The notes: a model not told the origin generated them from the letters alone. Counted from the first letter of the stretch, positions 1-7,998 are shown. The stretch is DNA of 44,497 bases from Dactylosporangium sucinum (GCF_014647515.1 NZ_BMPI01000086.1:1-44497), one strand, 5' to 3'. Program-made: numbers and translations.

Positions 1-99
1 TCCGAGGGCACCGTGCGGTACCGCCGCTGCGCCTGCGGCACCCGCTGGATGGAGCTGACCCACGCGGTCCTCGCCGCCCGGACCAGGCCCGTGCAGTGA
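1..99 (+). CDS. C-terminal end of an unidentified protein, truncated by the window edge
   Basis: The first 99 bases read as an open frame ending in TGA at 97-99. The visible 32 residues include RYRRCACGTRW, a Cys-x-Cys pair with an aromatic, arginine-rich surround that could belong to a small zinc-ribbon protein. The stop overlaps the GTG start of the next gene (GTGA arrangement), so the two are probably translationally coupled. Too little is visible to name it. Confidence 0.4.
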   Translation, partial: SEGTVRYRRCACGTRWMELTHAVLAARTRPVQ

Positions 100-686
100 C
101 CGACCTCAAGCCCCTCCTCGATGCGGCCGCCACCGACCCGCGCTCCCGGGCGTGGGACGAGATCTGGCACCAGTCGTCCCATCAGGGCAAGTACGACGCG
201 GCGAGCGCCGAGCTGCTGCCCTGGCTGGCCGCCACCTGCGCGGCCTTCCGCCCGGAGGACCGCGAGAAGGCGCTGATCTTCGCGGGCTTCGTGGCGGTGG
301 ACGCGCCGGAGAGCCGCCGCGAGCACTACGCGGCCGAGATCGCCGCGCTCCGCGCGATGGCCCTCGACCGCCTGCCCGTCGCGACGTCACCGGACAGCGA
401 CTTCGTGTACCTGCTCCAGGCGGTCCTCGGCTTCGAGGGCGACGAACGCTGGGGCAAGGAGCTCGACCGCATCAACGACGGCGAGGTCGGCGTGACGTGC
501 CCGTCGTGCGACGAGGAGACGTACGCCGACCTCGCAGGGACGGAGCCGGGGCTGCCCGGCCCGCTCCCCGAACGCCTGCACGCGCTGGCCCTCGAAGCGG
601 GCCGCCCCGAGGTCGCCACGGCGATCACCCACCTGTTCGGCCGCACGACCTGCCCGGCCTGCGGCACGGCGTTCCGGGTCTTCTGA
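96..686 (+). CDS. Hypothetical protein with two CPxC pairs (possible zinc ribbon)
   Basis: A 196-residue soluble protein starting at GTG 96, overlapping the preceding stop. No signal peptide or membrane segment is seen. The N-terminal half is predicted helical and rich in acidic and Ala residues. The C-terminal half carries CPSC at 135-138 and CPAC at 186-189, which together could form a four-cysteine zinc knuckle. I do not recognise a catalytic motif. The likely operon partner is the cysteine-containing protein just upstream, suggesting a small nucleic-acid-binding or regulatory pair, but this is only inference. Codon use is normal for the window. Confidence 0.6.
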   Translation: MTDLKPLLDAAATDPRSRAWDEIWHQSSHQGKYDAASAELLPWLAATCAAFRPEDREKALIFAGFVAVDAPESRREHYAAEIAALRAMALDRLPVATSPDSDFVYLLQAVLGFEGDERWGKELDRINDGEVGVTCPSCDEETYADLAGTEPGLPGPLPERLHALALEAGRPEVATAITHLFGRTTCPACGTAFRVF

Positions 687-959
687 AACCGCAACGGCGG
701 CTCGGTCGGTGCTGGTGGTGGCCAGGCCGGCCGGCGTGGCGGCGGTCTCCCAGACATCGGTCGCTCCATGGCAGCACATCGATGCGGCGGTGGGTCACGT
801 GTCGATGAGCAGGGTCGCCTACCGGAGTCCGCGGCGCAGTGGCCTGTTCGAAGTATGCCAACGGCGGCGTTGGCCGATCGAAGGTGTCGTGAACCGTCTG
901 GATGACCCGGCCAGCAGGGGGCGGATGCGAGAAATCATCCGCCCGCTGCCGCGGCGAAC
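687..959. other. Intergenic stretch, no gene supported
   Basis: Between two convergent genes. Short open frames exist on both strands, but none has a convincing start, a family motif or a ribosome binding site. No strong hairpin terminator was found by eye. Confidence 0.4.
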
Positions 960-2654
960 CTACCGGAAGTTCCACGCCCGGATGTAGCGGATGTCGAACG
1001 AGTTGCCCGGTCCGGTGGGCGTTGACGGGTCGCCAGGTCTGCTCGCGCTGCCGAACTGGAAGCTGAGCAGGATGTACATGCGGTTGGGCATGCTGACGTC
1101 GACGGTGTAGTACTGCTGGCCGTCGAAGTAGAAGGTGAGCCGGTTGGGTTCCCACTTGACGGCGTACTTGTGGTAGACCGCGGACAGATCCGAGGTCTGC
1201 AATGTCTTAGTTCCGGCCCGGTCGCCCGGGTCACCGCGCCAAACGGTCGCGGCGAACGCGGTCGGGTGCAGGTTGGCATCCGACCAGCCGCTGTCCGGGC
1301 CGCCACCGGGATAGGCCTCCATAATATCGATCTCCGGCCGGTAGTCGCTGGACGAGTCGTGGTTGTACAGCCAGAACGCCGGCCAGGGTCCCTTGCCGTA
1401 GGGCAGTCTCGCCTCGATCTCGAAGAATCCGTAGGTCTGGTAGTACCTCCCGTCGGTGGTGATGTGCCGGTAGTCCCGCGTGTATTCGGTGCCCGCGACC
1501 GGGAACATCTTCAGGCTGCCGTTGCTGATGACGTAGTTGGGTGTCGAATCGGTCGGCAGGTACCAGACCTGGTCCGTCCACTTCGATGTGTCCAAAGCAG
1601 ACCCGTCGAATTCATCAGAGAACGCCAGGCTGTACAGGTTCCGGTCCTGTCCGTACGGGCCATCGCCAGCCGGGGGCGACGTCGGTGTACCGATTGTCCA
1701 GGTTTGGTTGGCCTGACCGGTGCAGTCCCACAGTTCCAGGTACACACCATCGCCAGTCGCGCTTGGACCACCGGTGACGTCTAGGCAACGGCCGCTGGGC
1801 ACATGCACGAACTGGTGTTCACCGGTGGCGCCGGTGTTCTCCATCCGCCACAACTGGTGTGGCTGGCCGGTGCAGTCCCACTGCTCGATTCCAGTCAGGT
1901 TGGTGGTGCCGGCATTGACGGACTGGATGCACCTGCCGCTGCTCTGCGCGATGATCTCGTACTGGCCGGAACCCATGTCGCGCAACGTCCAGTTCTGGTT
2001 CGATTCGCCGGTGCACGTCCACTGCTCGATGACGGCGCCGTTGGCGGTCTGGGCCGGACCACCGCGCACGTCCAAGCATTTGCCAGAGTGCTTGGCGACC
2101 ACCGGCGTGGCGATATCGCTGTTCGAGGGGGGTGTCAGCCTCCAAGACTGGTTTGTCTGACCGGTACAGTCCCACAGTTCCGTCAACACACCGTCGCCGG
2201 TGGCAGTTGGGCCGCCGGTGACGTCCAGGCAGCGGCCGCTGGATACCGAGATGATTTCGTAGCGGCCCGAACCCTTAGCGCGCAACGTCCACAGCTGCCG
2301 AGGCTGGCCGGAGCAGGAGGCCTGCTGGATGCCGGCGCCGTTGCGGGTAGCACCGTCGATCACATCGACGCACTTTCCGCTGCTGCCGGCCTCAAGCTCG
2401 TACTGGCCGCTACCACGGTCGTTGAGCGTCCACGCCTGGTTGGCCTGACCGGAACACGACCACTGCTCGACCAAAGCCCCGTCCCCGACGGCCGTAGGCC
2501 CGCCGCGAACATCCAGACACTTGCCGGAATGCTCGGCCACGATCTCCGTCGTGGCCGTCGAGGCCGCCGCCGGTGCGACCAACCCAGCGACGACAACCGC
2601 CAGAACAGTGCCTCCGGCGTACAACACCAGTCGGGATCGGACACGAGAACGCAT
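960..2654 (-). CDS. Secreted GH16 glycoside hydrolase with two N-terminal ricin-type beta-trefoil modules
   Basis: A 564-residue secreted enzyme. A Sec signal peptide occupies about residues 1-32 (basic start, hydrophobic core, AAA-type end). Two beta-trefoil lectin modules follow (about 38-173 and 183-322). Each has three QxW repeats such as QANQAW, QPRQLW and QTNQSW, and the two modules look like a duplication because each opens with HSGKCLDVRGGP. Residues about 338-564 form a GH16 jelly-roll domain with the catalytic motif EIDIME at about 440-445, where the first Glu is the expected nucleophile and the last the acid/base. GH16 enzymes cut beta-glucans, agars or related galactans. The ricin modules suggest binding to galactose- or glucose-rich polymers. 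An AGGAAGGAG ribosome site precedes ATG 2654. Stand-alone gene; exact substrate not readable. Confidence 0.93.
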   Translation of the reverse strand: MRSRVRSRLVLYAGGTVLAVVVAGLVAPAAASTATTEIVAEHSGKCLDVRGGPTAVGDGALVEQWSCSGQANQAWTLNDRGSGQYELEAGSSGKCVDVIDGATRNGAGIQQASCSGQPRQLWTLRAKGSGRYEIISVSSGRCLDVTGGPTATGDGVLTELWDCTGQTNQSWRLTPPSNSDIATPVVAKHSGKCLDVRGGPAQTANGAVIEQWTCTGESNQNWTLRDMGSGQYEIIAQSSGRCIQSVNAGTTNLTGIEQWDCTGQPHQLWRMENTGATGEHQFVHVPSGRCLDVTGGPSATGDGVYLELWDCTGQANQTWTIGTPTSPPAGDGPYGQDRNLYSLAFSDEFDGSALDTSKWTDQVWYLPTDSTPNYVISNGSLKMFPVAGTEYTRDYRHITTDGRYYQTYGFFEIEARLPYGKGPWPAFWLYNHDSSSDYRPEIDIMEAYPGGGPDSGWSDANLHPTAFAATVWRGDPGDRAGTKTLQTSDLSAVYHKYAVKWEPNRLTFYFDGQQYYTVDVSMPNRMYILLSFQFGSASRPGDPSTPTGPGNSFDIRYIRAWNFR

Positions 2655-3022
2655 AGCAATCTCCTTCCTGAACGGGCCGACCTGGCCGCATAACTGCGAT
2701 TGCCGGTTACGAGAGGGTGAGGGTTCCCGCCGTGTAGCACCGCTGGTCGTCGACGATTACTCCGACTGGTATGGCGGGGACGTGCTCGGGGGAGCCCACG
2801 TCGTAGCCGGAACCCTGTTGGCCGCTGTCAACGCTTTGCATGACAGTGACCGCACACGGAACCTCACTAGAAACCGGCCGGTGCGGCAGCCCGGATCACT
2901 GCGGCCTGACGCAACGCGGCGATTACCGGCGCTATTCTGACGCAAAAACTAGGCGTTCAAGTATGTCGATGTGACACGTAGCCGGCGCGGATGGTGTGTT
3001 TGATCCACACTTATGAATGCAT
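2655..3022. other. Intergenic region upstream of the GH16 gene
   Basis: Holds the leader and presumably the promoter of the leftward GH16 gene and the approach to the transposase remnant. No convincing coding region, operator or riboswitch was seen. A short leftward frame near 2757-2945 has no family resemblance and was not accepted. Confidence 0.4.
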
Positions 3023-3086
3023 TGAGCCTTTTCCAAGCTGATGTTGCAGCTCGGAGGGTGTGCGGCGGACCCGGAGATCGATGAGG

Positions 3087-3148
3087 GCGAGGCTCCCAGG
3101 TAAGACGGCAGTCGACCAAGATCCGATGCCCCGACCGGGGAGCCTCGC
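3087..3148. repeat. 11-base perfect inverted repeat before the transposase start
   Basis: GCGAGGCTCCC at 3087-3097 is exactly complementary to GGGAGCCTCGC at 3138-3148, with a 40-base spacer. It sits just ahead of the GTG at 3150. It could be a subterminal transposase binding site or a structure protecting against read-through expression of the insertion sequence; the sequence alone does not decide. Confidence 0.6.
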
Positions 3149-3149
3149 T

Positions 3150-3538
3150 GTGCTGGCCTACCCCGCCACGATCCCGCTGTCCAGCCGAACCCTGAACCAC
3201 CTGGCCGCCAGCATCCGCCGTCATCGCAACCAGCATCGATCCCGGTGGCGGCGCCTCGATCCGGGCGTGACGACCTTCGCGGACAAGGGCTACCAGGGCG
3301 CCGGCGGGACGGTCCGCACCCCGTTCAAACGCCACCGCCACCGGCCCAAGCTGTCGCGCCGATAGAAGGCCGGAAACAAGACCCACGCCAGGCTCCGGGC
3401 CCGCAGCGAACGGGCGATCGCCACCCTCAAACCTGGAAGCTCCTGACGAAGCTGCGGTCCTGCCCACGCCGAACCACCACGATCGTGCAGGCCATCCTCG
3501 CCCTACACCACGTCGAGACCAGCCGCTACGCAGGATGA
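3150..3538 (+). pseudogene. Internally deleted, frameshifted IS5-type DDE transposase
   Basis: Starting at GTG 3150 the frame reads a typical IS5-type N terminus (PLSSRTLNHLAASIRRH, then RSRWRRLDPG). It then jumps at about 3264 directly to the C-terminal part TFADKGYQGAGG, so roughly the central half, including catalytic acidic residues, is missing. Two further lesions follow: an in-frame TAG at 3363-3365, where a Gln codon is usual, and a one-base loss near 3429 that shifts the final part (TWKLLTKLRSC to the end HVETSRYAG) into another frame. The stop is TGA at 3536-3538. Family recognition is from memory of actinomycete transposases. Non-functional. Confidence 0.75.
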
Positions 3539-3822
3539 AATGGCTGGGCTGGTCTCGTTCTTCGCGGTCTGAAAGCACACTCCTCGATCGCAAACCTCGA
3601 GCCCGCCACCCGGATCAACTCGTCAAAGTCGGTGTCGGCCGGCCCAAACACACGTCGTAAGCGACGTTGCACGGGTCACTGACGCTGCGCCGGGCCAGTA
3701 GCCGATGCCCCCAACCCGAGCGACGCAACGGCCGGATCTGCACCACCGCGCAGCCATAGACCGCTCACCATGCGCCCGCACTCGTCCAGCAGCATCAACG
3801 ACGGCAGCGAGGCGATCGACCT

Positions 3823-4053
3823 GATCCTTCGGGCGATGGCGAGCCCGAGTTCCGCGTTGGCGCCGCACGCACGGATCCGGGAGCGGTCGGCCGTAGGACC
3901 GGTCGAAGACGAGGGCCGGCTGCTCGGCCGTATCCCCGGGCCCCTCGTCCGCGACCTCCAGCACGGCGCGGCCGTCCGCCGGGCTGGCTCCCCGAGACGC
4001 CCGGCCAGTCGCCGTTCGACTTCGCCGTGGAGCAGGAAACCGTTACGCCGCAA
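3823..4053 (-). pseudogene. Fragment of a sensor histidine kinase ATPase domain
   Basis: Read leftward, the stretch contains a G1-like box (ADEGPG), an F-box-like VFDRSYG and a G2-like GLAIARRI, in the order expected for the ATP-binding domain of a two-component histidine kinase. They lie in two different frames, so at least two indels have occurred, near 3985 and near 3895. The phosphoacceptor histidine region and the rest of the protein are absent. The downstream leftward frame carries no kinase features. A dead piece of a larger gene, antisense to and overlapping the methyltransferase fragment next to it. Confidence 0.55.
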
Positions 4054-4224
4054 GGCATCCGGTACGTGCAGGCCGACCTGTGCGCTCTGCCGGACCTCGG
4101 CGCACCGTTCGACGCCGCGGTCGCCAGCATGGTCCTGCCCGTCATCCCCGACTGGACCGGCGCGATGCAGGCGTGCGTGCAGGCGCAGCGTCTCATCCGG
4201 CGTGCGCGAGGGCGCTGGGCGTGA
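4027..4224 (+). pseudogene. Fragment of a class I SAM-dependent methyltransferase
   Basis: The frame reads GIRYVQADLCALPDL followed by PFDAAVASMVLPVIPDW and GAMQACV. This is the segment around motifs II-IV of small-molecule methyltransferases (acidic residue after the second strand, then the PFD strand). The glycine-rich motif I upstream and the C-terminal half are missing. After ACVQAQ the reading becomes unrelated and ends inside the 3' end of the leftward oxidoreductase gene. It joins directly to the kinase fragment, so this is part of a patchwork of gene debris. Confidence 0.55.
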
Positions 4225-4891
4225 GGCGGCCGACGATCGCCGGGGCCTCCCGGATCAGGGCGTCGTCGGTGAGTGCTTCGAGCATGAAGAGCGCATAGTC
4301 GGTGCGGCGCGTCCTGTTGCTCGCGAGGATCGGATCCCCGACGTGGCGGCTCCACACCGGCAGGCCCTGGCTCTCACCCTCTTCCAGATCGCTTCCGCGG
4401 ACGACCGTCCAGCGGCTATCGCTCGCGAAGATCCGGCGAGCCGCATCGAGCTGATCCTCGACGTCGATCACGCGCAGCGCGCGCATCACCCGCGTGACGA
4501 CGGAGTTCGCCATACGAGTCGCCCAGGGGTAGCGGTCGTTCTCGTCGCGGGGTACATGCCAGCCGCACGAGAAGACCAGGCGCGCGTTCGGGTCGGCGAA
4601 GTCGAGCACCGCCTGTGCCGTGCCCGACGAGTACTGCCGCACGCCCCAGGGGACCAGGACCGTGAGGATGCCGTCGCACCCGGCCACCGCTGTCCGGATG
4701 ACCCGCCGATCGTTCGTGTCGCCGGGCACGATCGTGATCCGGTCCGCGAAGGCCTGCAGCTTGCCGACGCTGCGCTCGCGGCACACGCCGACGACCTCGT
4801 AGCCGCGGTCCAGCGCGTGCGCCACCATGTACTGCCCGAGCCTCCCCGAAGCGCCGATGATGCAGACCCTGCGGATGCCGTTATCGTCCAT
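4193..4891 (-). CDS. NmrA/NAD(P)H-binding oxidoreductase (atypical SDR)
   Basis: A 232-residue cytoplasmic protein with an N-terminal Rossmann nucleotide-binding motif GASGRLGQ at about residues 12-19, followed by the beta-alpha-beta pattern of NmrA-like atypical short-chain dehydrogenases. Such proteins reduce small carbonyl compounds or sense the NAD(P)H state. The Tyr-x-x-x-Lys catalytic pair of classical SDRs is not evident. I chose ATG 4891 rather than the ATG 21 bases upstream because GAGAGGAG lies at the proper distance before it. The gene is divergent from a TetR regulator across a 93-base gap holding an operator-like array, so TetR control of this gene is likely. Its 3' end overlaps the methyltransferase fragment. 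Confidence 0.8.
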   Translation of the reverse strand: MDDNGIRRVCIIGASGRLGQYMVAHALDRGYEVVGVCRERSVGKLQAFADRITIVPGDTNDRRVIRTAVAGCDGILTVLVPWGVRQYSSGTAQAVLDFADPNARLVFSCGWHVPRDENDRYPWATRMANSVVTRVMRALRVIDVEDQLDAARRIFASDSRWTVVRGSDLEEGESQGLPVWSRHVGDPILASNRTRRTDYALFMLEALTDDALIREAPAIVGRLTPSALAHAG

Positions 4892-4916
4892 GTTTGTCTC
4901 CTCTCGCTCCATTGGG

Positions 4917-4951
4917 CTTACGTTGTAAGTAACATATACTTACGCTGTACG
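4917..4951. promoter_or_regulatory. Operator array between the oxidoreductase and TetR genes
   Basis: CTTACGTTGTAAG (4917-4929) and CTTACGCTGTACG (4939-4951) are near-repeats with a 22-base period, two helical turns. Between them GTAAGT and ACTTAC (4925-4930 and 4938-4943) form a second palindrome with a 7-base spacer. The placement in a divergent gap beside a TetR gene is the classic arrangement for autoregulation plus control of the neighbour. Confidence 0.6.
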
Positions 4952-4984
4952 TCAGGTCAATCGATCAGAGGCGAGGAGCCCGAC

Positions 4985-5668
4985 ATGGGCGCGACGAACA
5001 CAGCCCTCGGCGGCGCACCGCGCCGTGCGCCGCTGAACCGCCGGCGCGTGGTCGAGGCGGCGGTCGGACAGGCCGACAATGCAGGTCTCTCCGGCGTCAC
5101 GATGCGCGCGGTGGCCGCCGGGCTCGGCGTCGAGGCGATGTCGCTGTACAACCACGTCGCCAACCGTGACGATCTTCTCGACGGGATGATCGATCTGGTG
5201 TTCGGGGAGATCGAGCTGCCCGATCCGGCGGCCTCCTGGAAGACGGCGATGCAGGGGCGCGCCGTCTCCGCGCATGCGGCGCTGCGTCGCCATCCCTGGG
5301 CCATCGGGCTGATGGACTCCCGGCGCAAATCGGGACCTGCAACCCTGCGGCATCACGATGCGGTACTCGGGGTGCTGCGTACCGGAGGCTTCTCCCCGAC
5401 GATGGCCGTCCATGCCGTCTCGCTGATCGACAGTTACATCTACGGCTATGCGCTCCAGGAGCGAAGTCTGCCGATCGGCGAACACGAAAGCGCTCATGAC
5501 CTGGCGGAGCGGTTCATGGCGGACCTGCCGCCCGGCGAGTACCCGTATCTGGCGGAGGTCGTCGCGGAGCGAGCCTCCCGGGTCGGCGCCGCCGCCGATT
5601 CCGATGCCGAGTTCGCCTTCGGCCTCGCCCTCATCCTCGACGGACTCCGGCCCGACGGGGCGTCGTAG
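4985..5668 (+). CDS. TetR-family transcriptional regulator
   Basis: A 227-residue protein starting at ATG 4985 behind GAGGAG. Residues about 18-62 form the TetR helix-turn-helix (VVEAAVGQADNAGLSGVTMRAVAA then MSLYNHVANRDDLLDGM). The remainder is an all-helical ligand-binding domain of the TetR_C type, with YIYGYALQE and AEFAFGLALILDGL near the end. Members bind a small hydrophobic ligand and release DNA. It is divergent from the NmrA-type gene, and the tandem operator between them points to repression of both. Intact and of normal length. Confidence 0.9.
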   Translation: MGATNTALGGAPRRAPLNRRRVVEAAVGQADNAGLSGVTMRAVAAGLGVEAMSLYNHVANRDDLLDGMIDLVFGEIELPDPAASWKTAMQGRAVSAHAALRRHPWAIGLMDSRRKSGPATLRHHDAVLGVLRTGGFSPTMAVHAVSLIDSYIYGYALQERSLPIGEHESAHDLAERFMADLPPGEYPYLAEVVAERASRVGAAADSDAEFAFGLALILDGLRPDGAS

Positions 5669-5856
5669 CGCGCACGGCCATGCGGCGGACGCCGCGACGC
5701 TCCAGCTACCTCAACCAGCCCAGCAGCCTCGGCTGCCACCTGGCCGAGATCGCCGAGTCCGGACTCGCCCCGAAGTCGCCGCCGACGGCCCCGATGGCAT
5801 CGACGCCCACGTCCACCTGCCGAACTTCCCCATAGTCGCAGCACGGCGAGCAGCCT

Positions 5857-6380
5857 GACCACCGCGGCCAGATCAACGAGATCCTGATCCAGATGTACGC
5901 CTACGCGGGCTTCCCGCGCAGCCTCAACGCCCTAGGCACGTTCATGACCCTGCTCGACCAACGCCGCGCCGACGGCATCACCGACCTGGCCGGCGACGAG
6001 CCGAAGCCCCTACTCGCCGATATCGACATCCTTGTGCGCGGCACCGCCAACCAGACCCAGCTGTCCGGCGCGCCCGTGCCGGCCCCCTGTTCGAGTGCGC
6101 GCCCGCGATCGACCGGTTTCTCAAAACGCACCTGTTCGGCGACATCTTCAGCCGCGACAACCTCGACTGGCAAAGCCGCGAGATCGCCACTGTCGCCGCC
6201 CTGACCAGCCTCGACGGCGTCGAAAGCCAACTGCGGTCCCACTTTGGTATCGCGCTCAACACCGGCCTCACCGCCACCCAGCTGCGAGCCCTCGTCACCG
6301 ACCTGACCGCGCGTCTCGGGCCAGGGCCGGGCGAGCGCGCCGCAGCAAGCCTCGACCAGGTCCTGGCGCAACGGGCCTGA
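5857..6380 (+). pseudogene. Decayed carboxymuconolactone decarboxylase-like gene
   Basis: The frame at 5857-6075 reads GQINEILIQMYAYAGFPRSL then NALGTFMTLLDQR, the helix and loop typical of a first CMD (AhpD-like) domain. Near 6075-6085 one base is missing, and the second domain continues in another frame: PLFECAPAIDRFLKTHLFGD, REIATVAALTSLDGV, then SHFGIALNTGL, ending at TGA 6378-6380. The start of the first domain is also lost; upstream 5700-5850 gives no clean frame. Related two-domain proteins are small oxidoreductases or decarboxylases without a canonical CxxC. The gene is inactive. Confidence 0.65.
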
Positions 6381-6454
6381 GCGCCGCCCGGTGAGGAGCA
6401 GTGTCTTGCTGAGCGCACCTCGTCGCTTCGCCCGTACACATTGAAGGAGCCATC

Positions 6455-6940
6455 ATGCACACCCGAACTCTCGGCCAGGGCCTGCGGGTCTCGGCCATCG
6501 GCCTGGGCGCCATGGGTATGTCCCAGAGCTACGGACCCAACCCCGGCGACCGCGACGCCATGATCGGCGTGCTGCGCGGCGCGGTCGAGCGGGGCGTCAC
6601 TTTCGGATGGCGCATCGAGAACGGTCCTTCAGTTGGCTTGACAGCCGTCCCGAGCAGATCAAACGGGTCGCTGACGCGTCGCTGCGCCGACTGCAGACTG
6701 GCACCATCGACCTGTTCTAGCAGCACCGCGTCGACCCCGACGTGCCGATCGAGGACGTCGCCGGCGCCGTCGGCGAACTCGTGCAGGCCGGCAAGCTGCG
6801 CCACTTCGGCCTCTCCGAGGCCGCCGCGGCCACGATCCGCCGCGCCCACGCCGTGCACCCGGTGACCGCGGTGCAGAGCGAGTACTCGCTGTGGACCCGC
6901 GACCCCGAACCCGACGTCCTGCCCACCTGCGCCGAGCCTG
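6455..6940 (+). pseudogene. Aldo-keto reductase pseudogene, multiply deleted
   Basis: GAAGGAG and ATG 6455 give a good start, and the first 50 residues match aldo-keto reductases (GLRVSAIGLGAMGMSQSYG). After ERGVTF the sequence jumps to GWRIENG, removing the segment with the catalytic Asp and Tyr. A one-base deletion near 6637 then shifts the frame. The restored frame has TAG at 6718-6720 in place of the Tyr codon before QHRVDPDVPIEDVAGAVGEL. The homology continues to DPEPDVLPTCAE and stops abruptly at about 6940, where the tail of a different enzyme begins. Certainly non-functional. Confidence 0.75.
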
Positions 6941-7009
6941 GCCTCGGAACAGAGCAGCTACGTCGGCGGCGCGAACTTCTACGTCGACGGAGGCACGAAC
7001 CAAATCTGA
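6941..7009 (+). pseudogene. C-terminal tail of a short-chain dehydrogenase
   Basis: The frame reads ASEQSSYVGGANFYVDGGTN, then QI and TGA at 7007-7009. This is the conserved C-terminal signature of classical SDRs (SSYVTG-x-x-xxVDGG). It abuts the aldo-keto reductase remnant with no spacer, so a deletion has fused two neighbouring oxidoreductase genes. Confidence 0.65.
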
Positions 7010-7046
7010 GCAGGCCCTGGCGCGTTCGACCTTGCCGCCCTCGGCA

Positions 7047-7514
7047 TTAGTCAGGCTGCCTCTCCATATGTGCAAGGACGCGGTCCGAGATCCTGGCGAG
7101 CATGTCGAGTTCTTCCTGGCTGAGGGCGTCGATGAATAGTCGGCGGACATGTTCGACATGCAGGGGTGCCGCGTCTTCGATCGCTTTGAAGCCGGCTGGG
7201 GTGGCGACGATGAACGCTCCGCGTCCGTCGTCGGGACATTCCTCCTTGGCCACCAGTCCGCGCTCTGTCATCCGCCTGACTTGATGGGACATGCGGCTCT
7301 TCTCCCACTCCACCAGCTTTGCCAGGTCCATGAAGCGCATCCGTCCACCGCCGGTTTCGGTAAGTTTGACCAACACGATGTAGTCGGCGGCGGACATGCC
7401 GGAGTCGGCCTGGACTCGGCGAGAGAGTCGTCCGATGAGCTTCTCCTGCATGCGGATGAAACTGTCCCAGGCGGCCTGCTGTTCCGAGGTAAGCCAGTGG
7501 GGCGTTGCGTCCAT
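7047..7514 (-). CDS. MarR-family transcriptional regulator
   Basis: A 155-residue winged-helix protein. Residues about 40-105 contain the recognition helix (DLAKLVEWEKSRMSHQVRRM) and the wing (ECPDDGRGAFIVATPAG) of the MarR family, flanked by long dimerisation helices. MarR proteins repress stress, efflux or catabolic genes and respond to phenolic or oxidising ligands. I chose ATG 7514 because homology starts there. No purine-rich ribosome site precedes it, so translation may be leaderless. The rightward operon beginning with the GNAT gene carries palindromes in its promoter that could be its targets. Full length. Confidence 0.88.
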   Translation of the reverse strand: MDATPHWLTSEQQAAWDSFIRMQEKLIGRLSRRVQADSGMSAADYIVLVKLTETGGGRMRFMDLAKLVEWEKSRMSHQVRRMTERGLVAKEECPDDGRGAFIVATPAGFKAIEDAAPLHVEHVRRLFIDALSQEELDMLARISDRVLAHMERQPD

Positions 7515-7832
7515 GCGGGGAGCGTAACTACATCGTGCACGGCTCATGTCTGCCGGACACCTCCGACGGAGCCGATCAATGCCCGCAATGCGGTGAGCGT
7601 AGGCACGCTTGACGCCCCACGGCTTGCGGCCGTTCGCGGAAGACGCCCGGGGTCGGGCGTCGCCCCTCCGGGTACGGAGGTGATGGGGCTGCGGTGATCC
7701 TCGCCGGAGCGGGGATCGCACTTGGTCACGGTTTTGACGGCAGTGCCGGACCGGCGAGACGCGGCGCGGTGTCACCCATGCGCTACCGCATTCCGCCCGG
7801 TAGTGCATGAAACCGACGACTCGGAGAAATGG
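7515..7832. other. Intergenic region between MarR gene and rightward operon
   Basis: About 318 bases without a supportable gene. A leftward frame continues upstream of the MarR start but has no family features. No repeat or riboswitch was recognised. Confidence 0.35.
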
Positions 7833-7876
7833 TTGACGCATCAACAATCAGCCTCTAGTGTAGATGATGCATCAAC
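7832..7876 (+). promoter_or_regulatory. Sigma70-like promoter overlapped by two palindromic operator candidates
   Basis: TTGACG at 7833-7838 and TAGTGT at 7856-7861 are separated by 17 bases, a good vegetative promoter. GTTGACGCATCAAC (7832-7845) is an inverted repeat covering the -35 element, and TGATGCATCA (7865-7874) is a perfect palindrome just after the -10. Both share GCATCAAC, 31 bases apart. The divergent MarR regulator is the obvious candidate binder. A 25-codon open frame (7867-7944) lies in the leader and could be a leader peptide, but this is unsupported. Confidence 0.55.
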
Positions 7877-7998
7877 CAACCACCGGTGTGGCCTTCGCCT
7901 GGGAGACGCAGCTCCTCGCCGGACACGCCGGAAGCGGCCGCTGACCTGACCGCCGCACAGGTCGGCCCGTCTCGCACGTGAGATCTGATGGAGGACAC

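Larger units (their letters stand above)
3023..3538 (+). mobile_element. Remnant of an IS5-type insertion sequence with internal deletion
   Basis: The element contains the front end (about 36 residues) and the back end of a DDE transposase with the middle missing. TGAGCCTTTTCC at 3023-3034 may be a terminal repeat, but its partner on the right is not intact, so the outer limits are uncertain. An 11-base inverted repeat lies upstream of the coding part. The element looks unable to move itself and resembles a miniature derivative of a longer parent. Confidence 0.6.

Noticed and set aside
709..987. Small rightward frame after the cysteine-pair protein
   Set aside because: No ribosome site or family resemblance, and it runs into the 3' end of the GH16 gene on the other strand.
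2949..3593. Leftward open frame over the transposase remnant
   Set aside because: It is the antisense shadow of the decayed transposase and ends with no recognised domain.
3770..4984. Rightward frame running into the TetR gene from upstream
   Set aside because: It is antisense to the oxidoreductase and contains no domain. The ribosome site and homology place the TetR start at 4985.
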